A DNA stretch of 64,000 nucleotides from Petrosia ficiformis (Eukaryota; Porifera; Demospongiae; Haplosclerida; Petrosiidae): assembly GCA_947044365.1 (NCBI GenBank), contig OX345652.1, positions 4,523,374 to 4,587,373 on the forward strand. The letters are read 5' to 3'. How positions within the stretch are numbered: the stretch's first letter is position 1; each line of letters begins with the position of its first letter. The notes below the pieces were generated by a model. That model was not told where the DNA came from, did no database searches, and saw only the letters and a program-made list of their open reading frames with translations. Positions 59,401 to 64,000 of the stretch are shown piece after piece. Made by a program: the position numbers and the translations under genes.

Positions 59401-60177
59401 AAAGATTAAAGGGACACATAATGCTATGAAGAGTGGTATGTTGGCAGCTGAAGCAGCATTTGAGGCTATTACAAAGAACCAGAATGAGTCCAAGACAACA
59501 GGTATGAGAATGAGTCCAAAAAACATTTATAATAATATAAACGAGGCAGTGAAGTCTCAACCCTAGATTGGGCAGACGTTATTAATTATAATGTGTCATG
59601 TGATTTTGTAGGTCTATATTTAGATACATATGAGGAACGATTAAAGAGCAGCTGGTTATGGAAGGAATTGAAACAAGTTCGAAATTTCCGTCCTTCATTT
59701 GATACTCCTCTTGGATTATGGGGTGGGATAGCATATACCGTGGTTTTTCAGTGGGCACTACGAGCTAAAGAACCCTGGACTCTAAAGTTCCACAAACCAG
59801 ACCATACCATGCTAAAACCTGCAAAAGAATGTAAAGAAATTGAGTACCCAAAACCAGACGGAGAAATCAGTTTCGATCTTTTATCGTCAGTGGCTTTGAC
59901 AGGTACTAACCACGATCATGATCAACCATCTCATCTTAAACTAGAAGATGATACAATACCAGTTGAGAAAAACCTAGCAATATTTGATGGTCCTGAACAA
60001 AGGTTTTGCCCTGCTGGGGTTTACGAGTACGTTCCAAATGAAGACGGAACAGGAATGAGACTTCAGATAAATGCACAGAACTGTATTCATTGTAAGACCT
60101 GTGATATAAAGGACCCACATCAAAACATTAACTGGGTCACACCAGAGGGGGGAGGGCCTGCCTATTCTGGTATGTAA
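56447..60177 (+). CDS. ETFDH: Electron transfer flavoprotein-ubiquinone oxidoreductase (ETFDH), 614 aa
   Basis: Mitochondrial inner-membrane enzyme passing electrons from ETF to ubiquinone. Eleven exons in phase: 56447-56471, 56670-56813, 57271-57500, 57804-58004, 58140-58364, 58629-58694, 58763-58837, 58922-58972, 59041-59133, 59333-59501 and 59612-60177. The N-terminus is an Arg/Ser-rich presequence, then ITTHY and RWEG as in animals, the FAD-binding GAGPAG (73-78), [32 protein letters not shown], the membrane/quinone region, and the 4Fe-4S cysteines C559, C584, C587 and C590 ([22 protein letters not shown]). It ends GGGPAYSGM like human ETFDH (617 aa). Exon 1 is short; an alternative unspliced start at ATG 56646 gives [12 protein letters not shown] with similar targeting character. 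Confidence 0.96.
56832..57065 (+). mobile_element. MITE-like element family A, copy 7
   Basis: CTGTTCATATTCATGATGAC, ATAAGGTTAATACATGATT and CACAAAAAGAATGGGAAGG, ending around CCAAACTAAAGTTATGACC. It lies in ETFDH intron 2 and is very close in sequence to copy 1, 54 kb away. Confidence 0.75.
58368..58600 (+). repeat. (AAT)n/ACAAATAATA array in ETFDH intron 5
   Basis: AATAATAATAAACAAATAATA units over about 230 bases, starting directly after the donor at 58364. The only A-rich long array in the window. Confidence 0.95.
59165..59300 (+). repeat. (CATC)n array in ETFDH intron 9
   Basis: CATCCATCCATC in the sense direction, ending about 30 bases before the acceptor at 59332. Confidence 0.9.
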
Positions 60178-60394
60178 TAATTATTAATATAACTGTATAA
60201 AAATTATTGTGGAATGAGACTCATTGGAACAGGAATAAGTAATTGTGAATGGAATGGGAATGAGTCTGAATTAAGAATGAAATAATCAAGCAAGAATGTA
60301 CATATAGTTGGAATAGGAACGAGTCACTGGATCACTGAGATTTGTTGGAACTGGAATGAGTCTCTTACAGCTAGTCTTTCATAAACCATCTAGT
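60178..60394. other. Convergent gap ETFDH / RNPC3
   Basis: 217 bases between stop codons, with several diverged copies of GGAATGAGTC-type words. No gene; it must contain both 3' ends. Confidence 0.5.
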
Positions 60395-63300
60395 TTAACT
60401 TGTATCCATGCCATGTCCTTTCTTCCCATAACTAATAATTAATGGTTTATCATACATATGATATCCATTGGCTAGTTCTAATGCCTCCGTTGCTATAGAA
60501 ACACCTTCAAAAAGATTGAGTACAATAATGTCATTGGTCAATGATGACATCATTGAACTCACTTTGAAATCCTATGAAAGCTTGTCCTCTCATTCGACCT
60601 GTTTTCATTAACTTAATATTAACCCCTTTGCCATCGTCTACACAATATCTCCCAAAAACGCTCATCAAATCATTTTCTGATACTCTATTATGTAGATTTT
60701 TAATATACAATATCTGGATATTCCGGTAATATTGAAACAAACTGATAATTAGAATTATACGTTTATAATAACTTACATTGGATGGTGTTCCACTATCATA
60801 CTTCCCAAATCTGGGCAGTGATCTTATTTCAGCCAAGGTAAGTTTATGTCGTAGAATAACCTCTTCTGGTAGGAGAGGAATAGAAGAAGTATATTGCTGA
60901 CTGACACCCAGTATGGGAACCAGAGGTATGGGAATGGGGCTAGATGTATATTGATCTCTCCTGTGAAAATCATAAAATACTGTATTATCACTATCTTAAC
61001 CATTCTATAATCATAACATGTTACAACTGTACAGGGGTGTGGAAACATTTAGCCAACTGCCGGACATTTTGACATTTTCACCACCCTTGTCCTACTCCCC
61101 ATATACTTTGTATACAGCTCTGTTTCAGTTTGCTGGACATTCACTATATTTATCAGACAATGTCCTGACGTTATCCACACCACTGTGTATGCATGATTAA
61201 TAGACTTACTCACTGTGACAAAGTTTTCCGTTTTGATATATCTCCTGGAATAATAAAACTATTAAGCTTACATGTAGATGTGTGTATTGTACTATTCATT
61301 ATGTTCACAAGTCTTGTTATTATGAACAATAGAAGATTACATGTACATGTATTGTACTATTCATTATGTTTACAAGTCTTGTTATTATGAACAATAGAAG
61401 ATTACATGTACATGTATTGTACTATTCATTATGTTTACAAAGTGGTTTTGATCAATAATATTATCTGTTAGAACCGTGAGCATTTTAGTATTCTCTTGAA
61501 ATTCGAATTTTTACCCTGAACTATAGCCTTGGTATTGATTTTTTCATTGCAAAATCAGTCATTTCAAATTGAACCGAAACTGTTTCTAGAGTTAGATAAT
61601 GATGTCCTTATTATGTTTACAAAGTGGTTTTGATCAATAATATTATCTGTTAGAACCGTGAGCATTTTAGTATTCTCTCAAAATTCGAATTTTTACCCTG
61701 AACTATAGCCTTGGTATTGATTTTTTCATTGCAAAATCAATTATTTCAGATTAGTGCGAAATGTTTCCTAGAGTTAGATAATGATGTCCTTATTATGTTT
61801 CCAAAGTGGTTTTGATCAATAATATCATCTGTTAGAACCGTGAGCATTTTAGTATTCTCTCAAAATTCGAATTTTTACCCTGAACTATAGCCTTGGTATT
61901 GATTTTTTCATTGCAAAATCAGTCATTTCAAATTGAGCCGAAACTGTTTCTAGAGTTAGATAATGATGTCCTTATTATGTTTGCAAAGTGGTTTTGATCA
62001 ATAATATTATCTGTTAGAACCATGAGCATTTTAGTATTCTCTCAAAATTCGAATTTTTACCCTGAACTATAGCCTTGGTATTGATTTTTTCATTGCAAAA
62101 TCAGTCGTTTCAAATTGAACCGAAACTGTTTCTAGAGTTAGATAATGATGTCCTTATTATGTTTACAAAGTGGTTTTGATCAATAATATTATCTGTTAGA
62201 ACCGTGAGCATTTTAGTATTCTCTTGAAATTCGAATTTTACCCTGAACTATAGCCTTGGTATTGATTTTTTCATTGCAAAATCAATCATTTCAGATTAGT
62301 GCGAAATGTTTCCTAGAGTTAGATAATGATGTCCGTATTATGTTTCCAAAGTGGTTTTGATCAATAATATTATCTGTTAGAACCGTGAGCATTTTAGTAT
62401 TCTCTCAAAATTCGAATTTTTACCCTGAACTATAGCCTTGGTATTGATTTTTTCATTGCAAAATCAGTCATTTCAAATTGAGCCGAAACTGTTTCTAGAG
62501 TTAGATAATGATGTCCTTATTATGTTTACAAAGTGGTTTTGATCAATAATATTATCTGTTAGAACCGTGAGCATTTTAGTATTCTCTCAAAATTCGAATT
62601 TTTACCCTGAACTATAGCCTTGGTATTGATTTTTCATTGCAAAATTAATCGTTTCAAATTGAGCCAAAACTGTTTCTAGAGTTAGATAATGATGTCCTTA
62701 TTATGTTTACAAAGTGGTTTTGATCAATAATAATTATCTGTTAGAACCGTGAGCATTTTAGTATTCTCTCGAAATTCGAATTTTTACCCTGAACTATAGC
62801 CTTGGTACTGATTTTTTCATTGCAAAATCAATCATTTCAGATTAGTGCGAAATGTTTCCTAGAGTTAGATAATGATGTCCGTATTATGTTTCCAAAGTGG
62901 TTTTGATCAATAATATTATCTGTTAGAACCGTGAGCATTTTAGTATTCTCTCAAAATTCGAATTTTTACCCTGAACTATAGCCTTGGTATTGATTTTTTC
63001 ATTGCAAAATCAATCATTTCAAATTGAGCCGAAACTGTTTCTAGAGTTAGATAATGATGTCCTTATTATGTTTACAAAGTGGTTTTGATCAATAATATTA
63101 TCTGTTAGAACCGTGAGCATTTTAGTATTCTCTCAAAATTCGAATTTTTACCCTGAACTATAGCCTTGGTATTGATTTTTTCATTGCAAAATCAGTCATT
63201 TCAAATTGAGCCGAAACTGTTTCTAGAGTTAGATAATGATGTCCTTATTATGTTTACAAAGTGGTTTTGATCAATAATATTATCTGTTAGAACCGTGAGC

Positions 63301-63957
63301 ATTTTAGTATTCTCTCAAAATTCGAATTTTACCCTGAACTATAGCCTTGGTATTGATTTTTTCATTGCAAAATCAGTCATTTCAAATTGAACCGAAACTG
63401 TTTCTAGAGTTAGATAATGATGTCCTTATTATGTTTACAAAGTGGTTTTGATCAATAATATTATCTGTTAGAACCGTGAGCATTTTAGTATTCTCTTGAA
63501 ATTCGAATTTTACCCTGAACTATAGCCTTGGTATTGATTTTTTCATTGCAAAATCAATCATTTCAGATTGAACCGAAACGTTTCCGAGAGTTAAATAATG
63601 ATGTCTTTATTATGTTTACAAGTCTTGTTATTATGAACAATAGAAGATTACATGTACATGTATTGTACTATTAACCTTGTACAGCTAAATGTGCTAACTT
63701 AGATACACCTCCAGGATATCTCAAAAGTTTCTTCACATCCACTGATTCTATATCAATCTCACATCTCCTCTTCTCTTTAATTTCATCAATATTGGTCTCT
63801 TTCTCCAGACTAAATCAAGTGCATGTTTGTGTATTAAATATCACATGACAGTCAAATGACTTACTTTGAAGCTACAAATTGAGATGGAATGTATTTTCCT
63901 TGGAGTGGTTCATTATCACCATCTGTGGACTTAGGATGAAACTCCACCCCTTTTCGA
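60395..63957 (-). CDS. RNPC3: RNA-binding region-containing protein 3 (RNPC3, U11/U12-65K), C-terminal part
   Basis: Minor-spliceosome protein that binds U12 snRNA through its C-terminal RRM and bridges to U11. Exons seen: 63957-63865, 63809-63676, 61244-61214, 60960-60777, 60713-60563 and 60504-60395, all in phase; earlier exons lie right of base 64000. The C-terminal RRM reads ILYIKNLHNRVSENDLMSVF, GRMRGQAFIGFQS, ALELANGYHMYDKPLIISYG, with KLTLAEIRSLPRFGKYDSG just before it, corresponding to the helix preceding RRM2 in human RNPC3. The upstream exons (KGVEFHPKSTDGD) resemble the human KRIEFHISTD segment. The 31-base exon at 61214-61244 rests only on phase and splice signals. One intron is 2.4 kb of satellite DNA. 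Confidence 0.85.
61290..61440 (+). repeat. 65-bp minisatellite family C, locus 3
   Basis: Two and a half units identical in order to locus 1, ending TTCATTATGTTTACAA where the 182-bp satellite begins. Confidence 0.95.
61431..63612 (+). repeat. 182-bp satellite, 12 monomers, with higher-order structure
   Basis: Monomer starts (ATGTTT) fall at 61431, 61613, 61795, 61977, 62159, 62340, 62522, 62703, 62885, 63068, 63250 and 63431, so the period is 181-183. Monomers contain AAGTGGTTTTGATCAATAAT, TAGAACCGTGAGCATTTTAG and TGAACTATAGCCTTGGTA and are nearly identical. Monomers 2, 5 and 8 end in a distinct form (CAGATTAGTGCGAAATGTTT) and are followed by TTTCCAAAG instead of TTTACAAAG, giving a three-monomer repeat of about 545 bases. 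Confidence 0.95.
63598..63675 (+). repeat. 65-bp minisatellite family C, locus 4
   Basis: One unit (TTATTATGTTTACAAGTCTT through TGTATTGTACTATT) flanking the right end of the satellite; the unit resumes where locus 3 stopped. Confidence 0.9.
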
Positions 63958-64000
63958 CTAATACATATACATATATAAATACTGGATGGTATATAGTATA

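Noticed and set aside
60395..63957. U12-type introns in or near the minor-spliceosome gene RNPC3
   Set aside because: All introns I traced in the window have ordinary GT-AG ends; none shows the ATATCCTT or GTATCCTT start with a TCCTTAAC branch site.

Overview
This is a 64 kb piece of an AT-rich animal nuclear genome. Genes are split by many short GT-AG introns, the standard genetic code is used, and nearly every gene has a clear animal counterpart (CNOT7/8, CEP44, LARP1, IFT81, VPS37A, RPL21, IFT172, COX14, ETFDH, RNPC3). The organism has cilia (two IFT-B genes), small introns, head-to-head genes, and two genes of families best known from bacteria or fungi. A marine invertebrate fits, and a sponge is my best guess, but the sequence alone does not prove it.

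Layout, left to right: CNOT7/8 deadenylase (-, 3' end outside the window); intergenic DNA with a sulfotransferase pseudogene fragment; an intronless sulfotransferase-like gene (-); a ten-exon double nucleotidyltransferase gene (+); a PDZ/tandem-WW/coiled-coil gene (-); CEP44 (+); LARP1 (-, 17 coding exons); intronless IFT81 (+); VPS37A (-, 12 coding exons); RPL21 (-); IFT172 (+, 47 coding exons, 1,747 aa); a COX14-like mini-gene (-); ETFDH (+); RNPC3 (-, running off the right edge). I rebuilt the exons by hand. Reading phase closes across every junction given, but the splice sites are predictions.

All five plus-strand multi-kilobase genes or gene pairs are arranged head-to-head with a minus-strand gene: sulfotransferase/nucleotidyltransferase, PDZ-WW/CEP44, LARP1/IFT81, RPL21/IFT172 and COX14-like/ETFDH. 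Some pairs share a theme, such as the mitochondrial pair COX14-like/ETFDH. Two of the shared promoters carry palindromic NRF1-like motifs.

The non-coding DNA is dominated by repeats. Pyrimidine-rich tetranucleotide arrays (CATC, TCTA types) sit just upstream of splice acceptors and follow the sense strand of the host gene on both strands. Alternating pyrimidine-purine arrays (CATA/TATG, TACATG) show no such bias. There are several small inverted-repeat elements present in multiple copies, minisatellites that have copied splice donors or acceptors, and a 12-monomer, 182-bp satellite with a three-monomer higher-order repeat inside an RNPC3 intron. The satellite is embedded in a 65-bp minisatellite that also occurs at two other loci.
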